From positions 1-18,326 of the forward strand of contig DASUEU010000020.1 of the NCBI GenBank assembly GCA_036274895.1: DNA of 18,326 nt, written 5' to 3'. Below are positions 1 through 8,037 of this stretch, piece after piece. The stretch is from CALMKX01 sp036274895. GTDB lineage: Bacteria; Acidobacteriota; Thermoanaerobaculia; Multivoradales; SZUA-115. The position numbers and the translations under genes are program-made. The notes under the pieces are model-generated. The model was given only the letters and a program-made list of their open reading frames with translations. It made no database searches and had not been told where the DNA came from. Every line of letters starts with the position of its first letter. The stretch's first letter is position 1.

Positions 1-463
<463 letters not shown>

Positions 464-570
464 AAATCCTGAAAGCCACTGCCGAACGGCTAACGCTCGA
501 CAGCGACGTTGTGTACATCGTTTTCCCGAGCCCTCTTTCGAGAGACTCGATTGACGTGGACTCTATCCTC

Positions 571-590
571 TATTCAGTTTTCAAAGAACC
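571..590 (-). promoter_or_regulatory. rrn leader boxA antitermination element
   Basis: On the transcribed strand the leader reads GGTTCTTTGAAAACTGAATA, very close to the boxA-type sequence found in many rRNA leaders, where the NusB/NusE complex binds nascent RNA to prevent premature Rho termination. It lies about 110 nt upstream of the 16S 5' end and about 25 nt downstream of the P2 -10 hexamer, so both promoters would transcribe it. A short hairpin (CTCT-CGAA-AGAG, 533-544) follows in the leader. Confidence 0.8.
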
Positions 591-615
591 GGCGCCGTCT
601 CGGGCGCGAATTCCA

Positions 616-645
616 ACTCTACAGAATCTCGAACTTGCCTGTCAA
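616..645 (-). promoter_or_regulatory. rrn promoter P2 (proximal)
   Basis: The -35 is a perfect TTGACA (complement of 640-645). The -10 is TAGAGT (616-621), 4 of 6 matches to TATAAT, with an 18-nt spacer. Initiation would fall near 609, giving a leader of about 146 nt before the 16S end that includes boxA. The 13 bp covering and preceding the -35 are identical to those at P1. Confidence 0.65.
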
Positions 646-652
646 GCCCTCG
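640..652. repeat. 13-bp direct repeat shared by the two rrn promoters (copy 1; copy 2 at 831-843)
   Basis: TGTCAAGCCCTCG (plus strand) occurs identically at 640-652 and 831-843, covering each promoter's -35 hexamer and the bases just upstream of it. The -10 regions and spacers differ. This suggests either duplication of a promoter core or selection for the same -35-proximal contact site. Confidence 0.75.
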
Positions 653-807
653 GCGCGACTTTCTCTGGAACCTAGAACCCCGGTCGCTTTGAGGGGGCGC
701 GATGCGTCGGAGCTGCCTGCCTCCGGGGGGTCTTGGGTGTGGCTGAGTGCCGACCTCGACCCCACGCTCGCTTTGTGCCGCAGGCCCTTCGGCCAGCAGG
801 GAGCGAG

Positions 808-836
808 AGTGTAGGTGAGGCCCCGGGGCTTGTCAA
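808..836 (-). promoter_or_regulatory. rrn promoter P1 (distal)
   Basis: The -35 is a perfect TTGACA (complement of 831-836) and the -10 is TACACT (808-813), with an optimal 17-nt spacer. It lies about 190 bp upstream of P2, an arrangement typical of tandem rRNA promoters. The -35 sits inside a perfect 7+1+7 inverted repeat (826-840). The purN stop codon is only about 40 bp upstream. Confidence 0.7.
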
Positions 837-840
837 GCCC
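826..840. repeat. Perfect inverted repeat over the rrn P1 -35
   Basis: GGGCTTG-T-CAAGCCC is a perfect 7-bp palindrome with one central base that contains the whole P1 -35 hexamer. It could be a repressor or activator site. As RNA it could fold into a 6-bp stem with a 3-nt loop, but no T-run follows on the minus strand, so it is not a convincing terminator for purN. P2 shares only one arm. Confidence 0.6.
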
Positions 841-876
841 TCGACTCGAGCTTCTTGGGGCGAGGGCCTGGGGGCG

Positions 877-1497
877 TCAGGCCGCTCCGAAGACCAGCCT
901 CCGACCGCGAACCTCCCAGCTCTCGACGAGGAGCCGGCGAAGTGCCGCCGGGTAGGCGAGGTGCTCCTCGGCGAGGATCCTCGCGGCCAGATCCTCCGGA
1001 GTATCGGTGTCGAGGACTCTCACTGCACGCTGCTCGACGATTGGCCCGCTGTCCAGGCCTTCGTCCACGAGGTGGACCGTGCAGCCTGACACACGGGCTC
1101 CATAGTCAAGCGCCTGGCGCTGGGCTTCGAGACCCGGAAAGGCCGGCAGAAGGCTGGGGTGGACATTGAGGATCCGCCACCGATAGCGGGCGATGAAGGT
1201 GGCGGAGAGCAGACGCATGTACCCGGCCAGACAGACCCACTCCGGCCCTGCTTGCTCGAGGGCAGCGAGCAGGTTCCGCTCGTGGGCGGCCTGCCCCCCT
1301 ACGTCGCGATGGGGAACTGTGGCGGTGGGTAGGCCCAGCTCACGGGCTTTTGAGAGTCCCGGAGCTTCCGGCTCGTTCGAAGCGACCAGGACGATCCGGG
1401 CGGGCACCTCACCTCGCTCGATGGCAGCGTGGAGCGCAAGGAAGTTGCTCCCTCGGCCCGAGAGGAGGATCGCGACAGGAACCTGCCCAGGGCGCAT
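877..1497 (-). CDS. purN: Phosphoribosylglycinamide formyltransferase (GART), folate-dependent
   Basis: PurN transfers a formyl group from 10-formyltetrahydrofolate to GAR, making FGAR in the third step of IMP synthesis, in the cytoplasm. The 206-residue length fits the family. The N-terminal ILLSGRGSN phosphate-binding loop (10-18) is present, as are the signature NVHPSLLPAFPG (111-122, with catalytic Asn111 and His113) and the catalytic Asp149 in DEGLDSGP. The frame stays open far upstream inside purM, but homology begins at the ATG at 1497. That ATG shares its A with the purM stop (TGATG), so translation is probably coupled. No Shine-Dalgarno is visible. It is the last gene of the purine operon, and the rRNA promoters start about 40 bp downstream. 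Confidence 0.96.
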   Translation of the reverse strand: MRPGQVPVAILLSGRGSNFLALHAAIERGEVPARIVLVASNEPEAPGLSKARELGLPTATVPHRDVGGQAAHERNLLAALEQAGPEWVCLAGYMRLLSATFIARYRWRILNVHPSLLPAFPGLEAQRQALDYGARVSGCTVHLVDEGLDSGPIVEQRAVRVLDTDTPEDLAARILAEEHLAYPAALRRLLVESWEVRGRRLVFGAA

Positions 1498-2558
1498 CAC
1501 AGGGTGAAGCCCGCGCGGGTCTGATACGAGACGCCGCCATCGCCGGAGACGATCTCCCCGAGGAGGTAGGTAGCCTGGCCACGGCCTGCGAGGTTCGCCA
1601 CCAGCTCCTCGGTGGCGCCCGGTCCGACCACGGCCACCATCCCGATCCCTAGATTGAAGACGCGCAGCATCTCCTCGAGGCTGACCCCGCCGTGGAAAGC
1701 CAGGAGCCGGAAAAGCTCGGGGATCTCCCAACTACCGAGCTGGACCGCGGCACCTGTTCCCGGCGGGAGCATCCGCGGCAGGTTGTCTGTAAGTCCCCCT
1801 CCCGTGATGTGAGCGAGCCCGTGGAGACCCGGGTGCGCGAGCAGCGGTCCCAGGGCTTCCAGATAGGAGAGGTGTGGCGCGAGCAGGAGCTCGCGCACCG
1901 TTGCCGGCGAACCCGATCCCGGGATCGGATCATCTAGGCCCAGGCCCAAATGGCTGAAGAGGATCCTGCGCGCCAGCGAGTAGCCGTTGGTGTGCAGACC
2001 GGCCGAGGGCAAACCGATCAGGCGGTCACCCACTTCGATCCGCTTGCCGTCGATCAGCGCAGGCCGGTCTACCAACCCGACCACGAAGCCCACCAGTTCG
2101 TAGTCGCCGGGTTGGTAGAAGCCGGGCATCTCCGCCGTCTCGCCGCCGAGGAGCGCACAGCCGTTGTCGCGACACCCGAGTGCCACGCCCGCCACCAGCT
2201 CCGCCAGCCGATCCGCGTCCAGCACTCCGGTCCCGACGTAGTCGAGGAAGAAGAGCGGTCGGGCCCCCTGAACCAGGATGTCGTTGACGCAGTGGTTGAC
2301 CAGGTCCCGTCCCACGGTCGAGTAGTCGTCAGCCATCTTCGCGACGGCCAGCTTGGTCCCGACGCCATCGGCCGAAGCGACCAGCACGGGCTCGGTGAGC
2401 CCGGCGAGATCGGGACGAAAGAGGCCGCCAAAGAGACCGATGTCCGACAGCACACCCGGTGTGAACGTGCTTCGCGCCAGAACCTTGACTCTGGCCAGGC
2501 CTCGATCCTGGGCATCGATGTCGACGCCGGCCGATGCGTAGGCCCCCCTCTGGCTCAT
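1497..2558 (-). CDS. purM: Phosphoribosylformylglycinamidine cyclo-ligase (AIR synthetase)
   Basis: PurM closes FGAM to AIR using ATP, the fifth step of IMP synthesis. The 353-residue product has the PurM/PurL-superfamily features: the ADGVGTKL nucleotide and metal loop (63-70), the NHCVNDI motif, the GGETAEMPG motif, and C-terminal HITGGGLTDNLPR and NLGIGM. The ATG at 2558 overlaps the purF stop (ATGA) and has an AAGGAG Shine-Dalgarno at 2563-2568, four bases upstream, so this start is favoured over an upstream in-frame start at 2642 inside purF. The gene is translationally coupled to purF on one side and to purN on the other. Confidence 0.97.
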   Translation of the reverse strand: MSQRGAYASAGVDIDAQDRGLARVKVLARSTFTPGVLSDIGLFGGLFRPDLAGLTEPVLVASADGVGTKLAVAKMADDYSTVGRDLVNHCVNDILVQGARPLFFLDYVGTGVLDADRLAELVAGVALGCRDNGCALLGGETAEMPGFYQPGDYELVGFVVGLVDRPALIDGKRIEVGDRLIGLPSAGLHTNGYSLARRILFSHLGLGLDDPIPGSGSPATVRELLLAPHLSYLEALGPLLAHPGLHGLAHITGGGLTDNLPRMLPPGTGAAVQLGSWEIPELFRLLAFHGGVSLEEMLRVFNLGIGMVAVVGPGATEELVANLAGRGQATYLLGEIVSGDGGVSYQTRAGFTL

Positions 2559-3946
2559 CGCTCTCCTTCGGTGCGGATCGGGAAGAGCTCCACCTGACGG
2601 GGATCGCCATGCGCGGGCACTGGATACCGGCCCGTCCAGCACGCCGTACAGTAGGAATCCGGCAGGCCGGCGGCCGAGGCCAGGAGTCCCTCCAGCGATA
2701 GATAAGCCAGGCTATCAGCGCCGATGAAGTCGGCGATCTCCGCCACCGAGAGGTGCGAGGCGATGAGCTCGCCGCGGGTCGGGGTGTCGATGCCGTAGTG
2801 GCACGGCCAAGCCGTCGGTGGCGAAGGGATCCGCACATGGACCTCCACGGCTCCTGCCTCGCGAACCAGCTGCACGATCTTCCTCGAGGTGGTCCCGCGC
2901 ACGATCGAATCGTCTACCAGGATGACCTTCCGCCCGGCCAGCAGCTCCCTGATGGTGTTGAGCTTGACCCGCACCCCGAAGTCGCGGATCTCCTGGCTCG
3001 GCTGAATGAAGGTCCGGCCAACGTAGTGGTTCCGAATCAGGCCGAGCTCGAAAGGCAGGCCCGATTCCCGGCTGTAGCCCAAAGCGGCAAAGAGCCCGCT
3101 GTCGGGGACCGGGACTACGATGTCGGCATCCGCCGGCGCCTCGCGGGCCAGCTGTGCCCCCATGCGCAGGCGCACGGCCGAGACGGCCTCGCCGAAGATC
3201 CTGCTGTCCGGACGGGCGAAGTAGACGTGCTCGAAAATACAGCGGCGCGGCTCAGCCGGCTCGGCAAGGCGGCGGCTCTCGATCTCACTTCCCCTCGCCA
3301 CCAGGACCTCACCGGGCTCCAGCTCACGCTCGGGAACAGCCCCGAGCAGGTCGAAGGCGCAGCTTTCCGAGGCGAAACAGGGGGCCGGCCCTAGCCAGCC
3401 GAACACCAGAGGTCGGAAGCCGTGGGGATCGCGAGCCGCGATCAGGCGGTCTTCGGTGGCAAGCAGCAGGGAGTACGCGCCTCGTACCTGGCGGAGGGCG
3501 TCGATCAGGGCATTCGTCACGTCGCCGTGCCGGCTCCGTGCCATGAGGTGGAGGATCACCTCGGAGTCCGAGGTGGTCTGGAAGATCGCGCCCTCCTGCT
3601 CGAGACGATGTCGCAGGTCTAGGGCGTCGACCAGGTTGCCGTTGTGGACAATCGCGAGGGGGCCCAGCGCGGTCTTGACCACCACCGGCTGGGCATTGGT
3701 GATGACACTGGCCCCGGCCGTCGAGTATCGGGTGTGGCCGATGGCGCGATACCCCGGCAGGTGCTGGAGGGCTTCGCCGGAGAAGATCTCCCGCACGTGC
3801 CCCATCCCTCGCTCGACCTGCAGGCGCAGACCATCCCAGGAGACGATCCCGCCGCTCTCCTGGCCGCGGTGCTGCAGGGCGTAGAGCCCATGGTAGGTGA
3901 GGTTCGCGGCCTCATCGTTGCCTTCGATACCAAAGATGCCGCACAT
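2555..3946 (-). CDS. purF: Amidophosphoribosyltransferase (glutamine PRPP amidotransferase)
   Basis: PurF catalyses the committed step: PRPP plus glutamine gives phosphoribosylamine. The 463-residue protein starts MCGIFGIEG, so the Ntn-hydrolase nucleophile Cys2 is exposed after Met removal and there is no propeptide. The glutaminase domain is about 2-230; the phosphoribosyltransferase domain follows, with the PRPP loop VILVDDSIVRGTTS (341-354). Cys236, Cys382, Cys433 and Cys436 (in CTAC) align with the four [4Fe-4S] ligands of the Bacillus-type enzyme, so an iron-sulfur PurF is predicted. It follows purL by 33 bp. No good Shine-Dalgarno is present, but a GATAAT hexamer lies 12 nt before the ATG. 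The 3' end overlaps purM by ATGA. Confidence 0.97.
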   Translation of the reverse strand: MCGIFGIEGNDEAANLTYHGLYALQHRGQESGGIVSWDGLRLQVERGMGHVREIFSGEALQHLPGYRAIGHTRYSTAGASVITNAQPVVVKTALGPLAIVHNGNLVDALDLRHRLEQEGAIFQTTSDSEVILHLMARSRHGDVTNALIDALRQVRGAYSLLLATEDRLIAARDPHGFRPLVFGWLGPAPCFASESCAFDLLGAVPERELEPGEVLVARGSEIESRRLAEPAEPRRCIFEHVYFARPDSRIFGEAVSAVRLRMGAQLAREAPADADIVVPVPDSGLFAALGYSRESGLPFELGLIRNHYVGRTFIQPSQEIRDFGVRVKLNTIRELLAGRKVILVDDSIVRGTTSRKIVQLVREAGAVEVHVRIPSPPTAWPCHYGIDTPTRGELIASHLSVAEIADFIGADSLAYLSLEGLLASAAGLPDSYCTACWTGRYPVPAHGDPRQVELFPIRTEGER

Positions 3947-3958
3947 GGTGATCGAGCG

Positions 3959-3964
3959 ATTATC
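3959..3964 (-). promoter_or_regulatory. Candidate -10 element just upstream of purF
   Basis: GATAAT (5 of 6 to TATAAT) lies in the 33-bp purL-purF gap, 12 nt before the purF ATG. No convincing -35 was found. If used, the transcript would carry a leader of only about 5 nt. It is listed mainly because it fits the pattern seen at other genes here that lack a Shine-Dalgarno. Confidence 0.3.
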
Positions 3965-3979
3965 TCCCAGTTGTCCGGC

Positions 3980-6190
3980 TTACAGGCCCAAGGCCCGAGG
4001 CAGCGCGGTCGACCAGGTGGCCCGGAGATCTCTGACGTCGAGGGCCAAGCCCCCACCCTCGGCGTGGATCTCGAGCCTCGGGCCTCCGGTCTCACCGACT
4101 TCTCGGGCCGGGACTCCGGCTCTCTCCGCCTCCGCCAACACCGTCTCGAGGTTGCCCGGCGCGCAGGCGAGGACAGCCCGGGCCTGGGTTTCCGAGAAGA
4201 GGGCCGTGGGCTCCAGGGGCAGCCGGACGCGAGCACCGATCCCCCGCCCGAAGCAGCATTCGGCGAGGGCCACCGCCACGCCGCCCTCGGCGAGGTCGTG
4301 AGCCGTGGCAACGACCCCTTGGGACACCAGATAGCGCATCAGCTTCACCAGGCGAGCCTCGGCGGAGAGGTCCACCGCGGGGGGAAGCCCCTGCTCGATA
4401 CCGTAGAGCAACCGCAGGTAGGCTGAGCCACCGTACTCCCGGCGGTCCTCGCCGAGGAGCACGATTCTTTGTGCGGGCGCTTCGAAGCTCGCGCTGGGCA
4501 GCGTGTCCAACCGAGTCAGCAGGCCCACCGCGGCCACCGTCGGAGTGGGGTGGATCGAGCGGCCCTCGGTCTCGTTGTAGAGCGAAACGTTACCCGAGAC
4601 CACCGGGATCTCGAGCGCCCTGCAGGCCTCGCTCATGCCCCGGATGCACTCGGCGAGCTGCCAGGTGATCTCGGGCCGCTCGGGATTGCCGAAGTTGAGG
4701 CAGTCCGTCAACCCGAGCGGCTCCGCGCCCACCATCGCCAGGTTACGCACCGACTCGGCGACCGCCTGGGCGCCTCCGGTCCGGGGATCGAGCAAGCAGT
4801 AGGACGGGTTGACGTCCGACGAGAGTGCCAGACCCCGCTGGGTACCTTTCAGCCGCAGCACGGCGGCGTCGCCACCCGGCCCGGCCACGGTGTTGGTGCG
4901 CACGCTGGAGTCGTACTGGTGGTAGATCCACTCCTTGCTCGCGAGCTCGGGTGTGGTGAGAAGCCGAGTCAGAACCGCTCCGGCATCCTCCACCGGGGGC
5001 ACCTCCGGGGGCGCCTGGAGACGGGCGAGGTCACCCCGGGGGGCCCCCGGCCGCCGGTACAGCGGAGCGCTTTCGGTCAGGGGCTCCACCGGGATATCCG
5101 CTGCCCGTCGCCCACCACCCCAGATCTCCGCACGGCCGGTGTCCGTCACCTCACCGATCTCGACGACCTCGAGCCCCCAGTGCCGAAAGACTTTGGCGAT
5201 CTCCTCCTGCCGGCCTCGGTGGGCGACGATCAACATCCGCTCCTGGGACTCCGAGAGCATGATCTCGTAGGGGCTCATGCCCTTCTGGCGCAGGGGCACC
5301 TGATCGAGATCGAGACGGATGCCGAGGCCGCCCCGACCCGCCATCTCGAAGCTCGAGCTGGTGAGACCGGCCGCGCCCATATCTTGGATGGCCACCAGAG
5401 CCCCTGAGCCCATCGCTTCCAGGCAGGCTTCGAGCAGGATCCTCTCGGCGAAGGGATCTCCCACCTGCACGGTCGGTCTCTTCGCCTCGCTCTCGGCAGC
5501 GAAGGACTCCGAGGCCATGGTGGCCCCGTGGATGCCGTCGCGGCCGGTCCGGCTGCCGACGTAGAGGACCGGGTTGCCCGGTCCGGAGGCCTTGGCGGTG
5601 AAGATCCGCTCTCGCCTGGCCACTCCCAGAGCGAACGCGTTGACCAGGATGTTGCCGTTGTAGCAGCGGTGAAAGCCCGTCTCACCGCCGACCGTCGGCA
5701 CGCCCACGCAGTTGCCGTAACCACCGACCCCCCTGACCACGCCGTCGATCAGGTAGCGCATGCGCGGCGCGTCGATCTCGCCGAAACGCAACGAGTCGAG
5801 CAGGGCGATCGGCCGGGCGCCCATGGTGAAGACGTCGCGCAGGATGCCCCCCACTCCGGTCGCCGCGCCCTGGTACGGCTCGATGAAGCTGGGGTGGTTG
5901 TGGCTCTCCATCTTGAACACGGCGACCCAGCCGTCCCCCACATCGACGACGCCGGCGTTCTCCCCCGGACCCTGGATGACGTGCCGACCCTGGGTGGGAA
6001 GCTCGCGCAGGAAGACCTTGGAGGACTTGTAGGAACAGTGCTCGGACCACAGGGCCGAGGTGATGCCCAGCTCGGTGTAGCTCGGGATGCGGCCCAGGAT
6101 CTCGACCAGCCGGTCGTGCTCTTCCTCGCTCATGCCCATGGTGCGGGCCAGGGAACGATCGACCGTCGGCTCGACCCCGGCTCCGCTCAT
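3980..6190 (-). CDS. purL: Phosphoribosylformylglycinamidine synthase, large (synthetase) subunit
   Basis: This is the small-type PurL that works with PurS and PurQ. It uses ATP and PurQ-derived ammonia to convert FGAR to FGAM. At 736 residues it is far shorter than the roughly 1,300-residue fused enzyme of enterics, which agrees with separate purS and purQ genes next to it. Motifs seen are SEHCSYKSSK (49-58), KMESHNHPS (93-101), the glycine-rich GAATGVGGILRD segment, a second PurM-like half with CLNFGNPERPE, and AHDLAEGGVAVAL near the C-terminus. The ATG at 6190 overlaps the purQ stop (ATGA) and has a GGAGGT Shine-Dalgarno at 6197-6202, so the start is well supported. purF follows after 33 bp. 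Confidence 0.97.
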   Translation of the reverse strand: MSGAGVEPTVDRSLARTMGMSEEEHDRLVEILGRIPSYTELGITSALWSEHCSYKSSKVFLRELPTQGRHVIQGPGENAGVVDVGDGWVAVFKMESHNHPSFIEPYQGAATGVGGILRDVFTMGARPIALLDSLRFGEIDAPRMRYLIDGVVRGVGGYGNCVGVPTVGGETGFHRCYNGNILVNAFALGVARRERIFTAKASGPGNPVLYVGSRTGRDGIHGATMASESFAAESEAKRPTVQVGDPFAERILLEACLEAMGSGALVAIQDMGAAGLTSSSFEMAGRGGLGIRLDLDQVPLRQKGMSPYEIMLSESQERMLIVAHRGRQEEIAKVFRHWGLEVVEIGEVTDTGRAEIWGGGRRAADIPVEPLTESAPLYRRPGAPRGDLARLQAPPEVPPVEDAGAVLTRLLTTPELASKEWIYHQYDSSVRTNTVAGPGGDAAVLRLKGTQRGLALSSDVNPSYCLLDPRTGGAQAVAESVRNLAMVGAEPLGLTDCLNFGNPERPEITWQLAECIRGMSEACRALEIPVVSGNVSLYNETEGRSIHPTPTVAAVGLLTRLDTLPSASFEAPAQRIVLLGEDRREYGGSAYLRLLYGIEQGLPPAVDLSAEARLVKLMRYLVSQGVVATAHDLAEGGVAVALAECCFGRGIGARVRLPLEPTALFSETQARAVLACAPGNLETVLAEAERAGVPAREVGETGGPRLEIHAEGGGLALDVRDLRATWSTALPRALGL

Positions 6191-6897
6191 CGGGCCACCT
6201 CCAGACTCTCCTTCAGGCTCTCGACCGCAGCCTCGAAGAGGGCGAGGCCGTCCGTCGAGCCGAGCAGCGGGTCGGAAGCTCGCTCCGGGTGCGGCATCAT
6301 GCCGAGCACGTTGCCGCCGGCGTTGACGATGCCGGCGATCGCCCGCGCCGAGCCATTCCAGTTCCAGGCATCGTCGAGCCCGCCGTCGGGTGACGCGTAG
6401 CGGAAGACCACCCGCCCCGCCGCCTCGAGCTCGTCCAGTGCGGCCTCGGTACCGAAGTAGTTGCCGTCCATGTGGGCGATCGGGATCGAGAGCACCTGGC
6501 CCTTGCGGTAGCGACGGGTGAACGCCAGGTCGTCGCGCTCGACCCGCAGGCAGACATCCCGATGCTCGAAGCGGAGGCTGCGGTTGCGCAGCAGAGCCCC
6601 GGGCAGCAGGCCGGCTTCACAGAGGATCTGGAAGCCGTTGCAGATGCCGAGCACCAGCCCTCCGGCATCGGCGTGGCGGCGGACTGCGGCGAGCACGGGC
6701 GAGCGAGCTGCGAGAGCCCCAGACCGCAGGTAATCACCGTAGGAGAACCCGCCCGGCACGACCACCAGGTCGCAGGCCTCGACACTCTCGTTCTCGTGCC
6801 AGAGGAAGACCGTCTCTTGCCCGAGAGTGTGCTTGAGCACGTGGTAGACGTCGTGGTCGCAGTTGCTGCCGGGCAGCAGCACCACTCCGCACTTCAC
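6187..6897 (-). CDS. purQ: Phosphoribosylformylglycinamidine synthase, glutaminase subunit
   Basis: PurQ is a class I glutamine amidotransferase that supplies ammonia to PurL. The 236-residue product has the nucleophile elbow GICNGFQIL (Cys86), the PGGFSYGDYLR oxyanion region (48-58) and the His203/Glu205 pair in MMPHPER. The start is taken as GTG at 6897: it overlaps the purS stop (GTGA), has a GGAGGG Shine-Dalgarno at 6904-6909, and gives the usual N-terminus MKCGVVLLPGSNCD. An upstream in-frame start inside purS (6966) adds residues unlike the family. The 3' end overlaps purL by ATGA, so purS, purQ and purL are probably made in balanced amounts. Confidence 0.96.
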   Translation of the reverse strand: MKCGVVLLPGSNCDHDVYHVLKHTLGQETVFLWHENESVEACDLVVVPGGFSYGDYLRSGALAARSPVLAAVRRHADAGGLVLGICNGFQILCEAGLLPGALLRNRSLRFEHRDVCLRVERDDLAFTRRYRKGQVLSIPIAHMDGNYFGTEAALDELEAAGRVVFRYASPDGGLDDAWNWNGSARAIAGIVNAGGNVLGMMPHPERASDPLLGSTDGLALFEAAVESLKESLEVAR

Positions 6898-7148
6898 CGC
6901 CAGCCCTCCGCCGGGAGCTCGATCTCGTAACGCTCGACCAGGGTGTTGGCGAGCAGCTTCTCGCACATCTCCTTGAGCTGGCGCTCGGCCTCGCCGCGGT
7001 CGGCGGTGGTTAGTTCGAGATCGAAGCTCTTGCCGGCCCGCAGGTCGGAAACGGCGGTGAAGCCCAGGCGTTCCAGGGCACCCTTGATCGCCTTGCCCTG
7101 GGGATCGAGCACCTCGGGCCGTGGGAATACCGTGACTCGCGCTTTCAT
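6894..7148 (-). CDS. purS: Phosphoribosylformylglycinamidine synthase subunit PurS
   Basis: PurS is the small bridging subunit of the PurSQL complex and is thought to help pass ammonia from PurQ to PurL. The 84-residue length and the sequence (start MKARVTVFPRPEVLDPQG, then IKGALERLGF and AGKSFDLEL) match the family. It has no catalytic residues of its own. It is the first purine gene and lies 19 bp after the YycJ-like gene, suggesting one transcription unit. No Shine-Dalgarno precedes the ATG. A TATAAG hexamer ends 8 nt before it, with TTGGCT 18 nt further upstream, so an operon-internal promoter giving a leaderless message is possible. Confidence 0.95.
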   Translation of the reverse strand: MKARVTVFPRPEVLDPQGKAIKGALERLGFTAVSDLRAGKSFDLELTTADRGEAERQLKEMCEKLLANTLVERYEIELPAEGWR

Positions 7149-7156
7149 CCGCAGAG

Positions 7157-7186
7157 CTTATACGGTCTCAAGGGACCTCGAGCCAA
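7157..7186 (-). promoter_or_regulatory. Candidate purS operon promoter, nearly leaderless
   Basis: On the minus strand, TTGGCT (7181-7186) and TATAAG (7157-7162) are 18 nt apart. Transcription would start about 7 nt downstream, within a base or two of the purS ATG at 7148. Most of the promoter lies in the last codons of the upstream gene. No PurR or PurBox-like operator was recognised. Confidence 0.4.
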
Positions 7187-8016
7187 GCGGTCGGCTGATC
7201 CTGTTCAGAGACCACCACCTCGGCTCGGCTGCCGGCCCGATCGATGGCCTCGGCCACGGCGGCCAGAGCCAGGGCCGGCAGGTTGTTGGTCCGCGAGAGG
7301 TGGTAGAGCACCACGCGCTGCAAGCGGTCGGACAACAGCTCCACCGTACCCTCGGCCGCGTCGGCGTTCGAGAGGTGACCGTGCCGGCCGGCCACTCGCT
7401 GCTTCAAGGCCCACGGATAGGGGCCGTTGCGCAGCATGTCGAGATCGTGGTTGGCCTCGATCACCAGCAGATCGAGATCGAGGAGCCGCGCCCATGCGAG
7501 CTGGCTGCGGCTACCGAGATCCGCGACCAGGCCCACCCGCCGCCCCCAGCGGTCCTCGACGGTCAGGCCCACCGGCTCCCGGGCGTCGTGTGGGATCTGA
7601 AAGGGCTCGACCACAAAGCCCGCCACCTCGTAGCTCTGGCCCGAGCGCACGATGCGGGTGCGCCGCCGGGTCGGATCGGACAGCGTCACCGCCTCTGCGG
7701 TGCCCGAGGTGAGGTAGAGGGGGGCACCGCTCCTGGCGCAGAAGCGGTCGATGCCCCGGCAATGGTCCTCGTGCTCATGGGTGAGGAAGGCCGCTGCGAC
7801 GTCCCGGGCCGCGAGGCCTCGCAGGGCCAGCCGCCGCTCGAGCTCGCGGCAGGAGAAGCCGGCATCGATCAGGAGCCGGTCGCTGCCACATTCGACGATC
7901 ACAGCGTTGCCCCCGGAGCCCGAGCCGAGGACCACCACCCGCAGGGGCACTTCGAGCGGACCGATGGACCTGCTGCGGGTCGGCCGGGGCTCGGGGTCGA
8001 AGAGCGAGGGCTGCAA
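7168..8016 (-). CDS. YycJ/WalJ-type metallo-beta-lactamase-fold nuclease
   Basis: Members of this family are metal-dependent hydrolases; YycJ of Bacillus anthracis has been described as a DNA exonuclease linked to mismatch repair. Seen here: SGSGGN (32-37), the metal motif HEHEDH (80-85), then the subfamily-specific IEANHDLDMLRNGPYP (186-201) and GRHGHLSN (210-217). The 282-residue form uses a TTG at 8016, the furthest upstream start available. A GTG at 7950 would give 260 residues, closer to the usual start of the family. Neither has a good Shine-Dalgarno. The longer form begins MQPSLFDPEP, whose QPSLF resembles a beta-clamp-binding pentapeptide. The gene lies 21 bp after another MBL-fold gene, in the same frame, and 19 bp before purS. 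Confidence 0.85.
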   Translation of the reverse strand: MQPSLFDPEPRPTRSRSIGPLEVPLRVVVLGSGSGGNAVIVECGSDRLLIDAGFSCRELERRLALRGLAARDVAAAFLTHEHEDHCRGIDRFCARSGAPLYLTSGTAEAVTLSDPTRRRTRIVRSGQSYEVAGFVVEPFQIPHDAREPVGLTVEDRWGRRVGLVADLGSRSQLAWARLLDLDLLVIEANHDLDMLRNGPYPWALKQRVAGRHGHLSNADAAEGTVELLSDRLQRVVLYHLSRTNNLPALALAAVAEAIDRAGSRAEVVVSEQDQPTAWLEVP

Positions 8017-8037
8017 GCGGGGTTCGCCGGCGACCGT

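Larger units (their letters stand above)
464..876 (-). other. Intergenic region between purN and 16S: rrn control and leader
   Basis: This 413-bp stretch holds no convincing gene. From purN toward 16S it contains P1 (808-836), about 160 bp with no element I recognise, P2 (616-645), boxA (571-590) and a 16S leader of about 100 nt. The leader can form a 7-bp stem with two wobble pairs between about 475-481 and 501-507 on the RNA strand, possibly a processing structure. No stem followed by a U-run was seen after purN, so purine operon transcripts may read into the rRNA leader. Confidence 0.7.

Noticed and set aside
464..876. tRNA or riboswitch in the purN-16S gap
   Set aside because: No cloverleaf or known aptamer consensus was recognised; promoters and boxA explain the conserved-looking parts.
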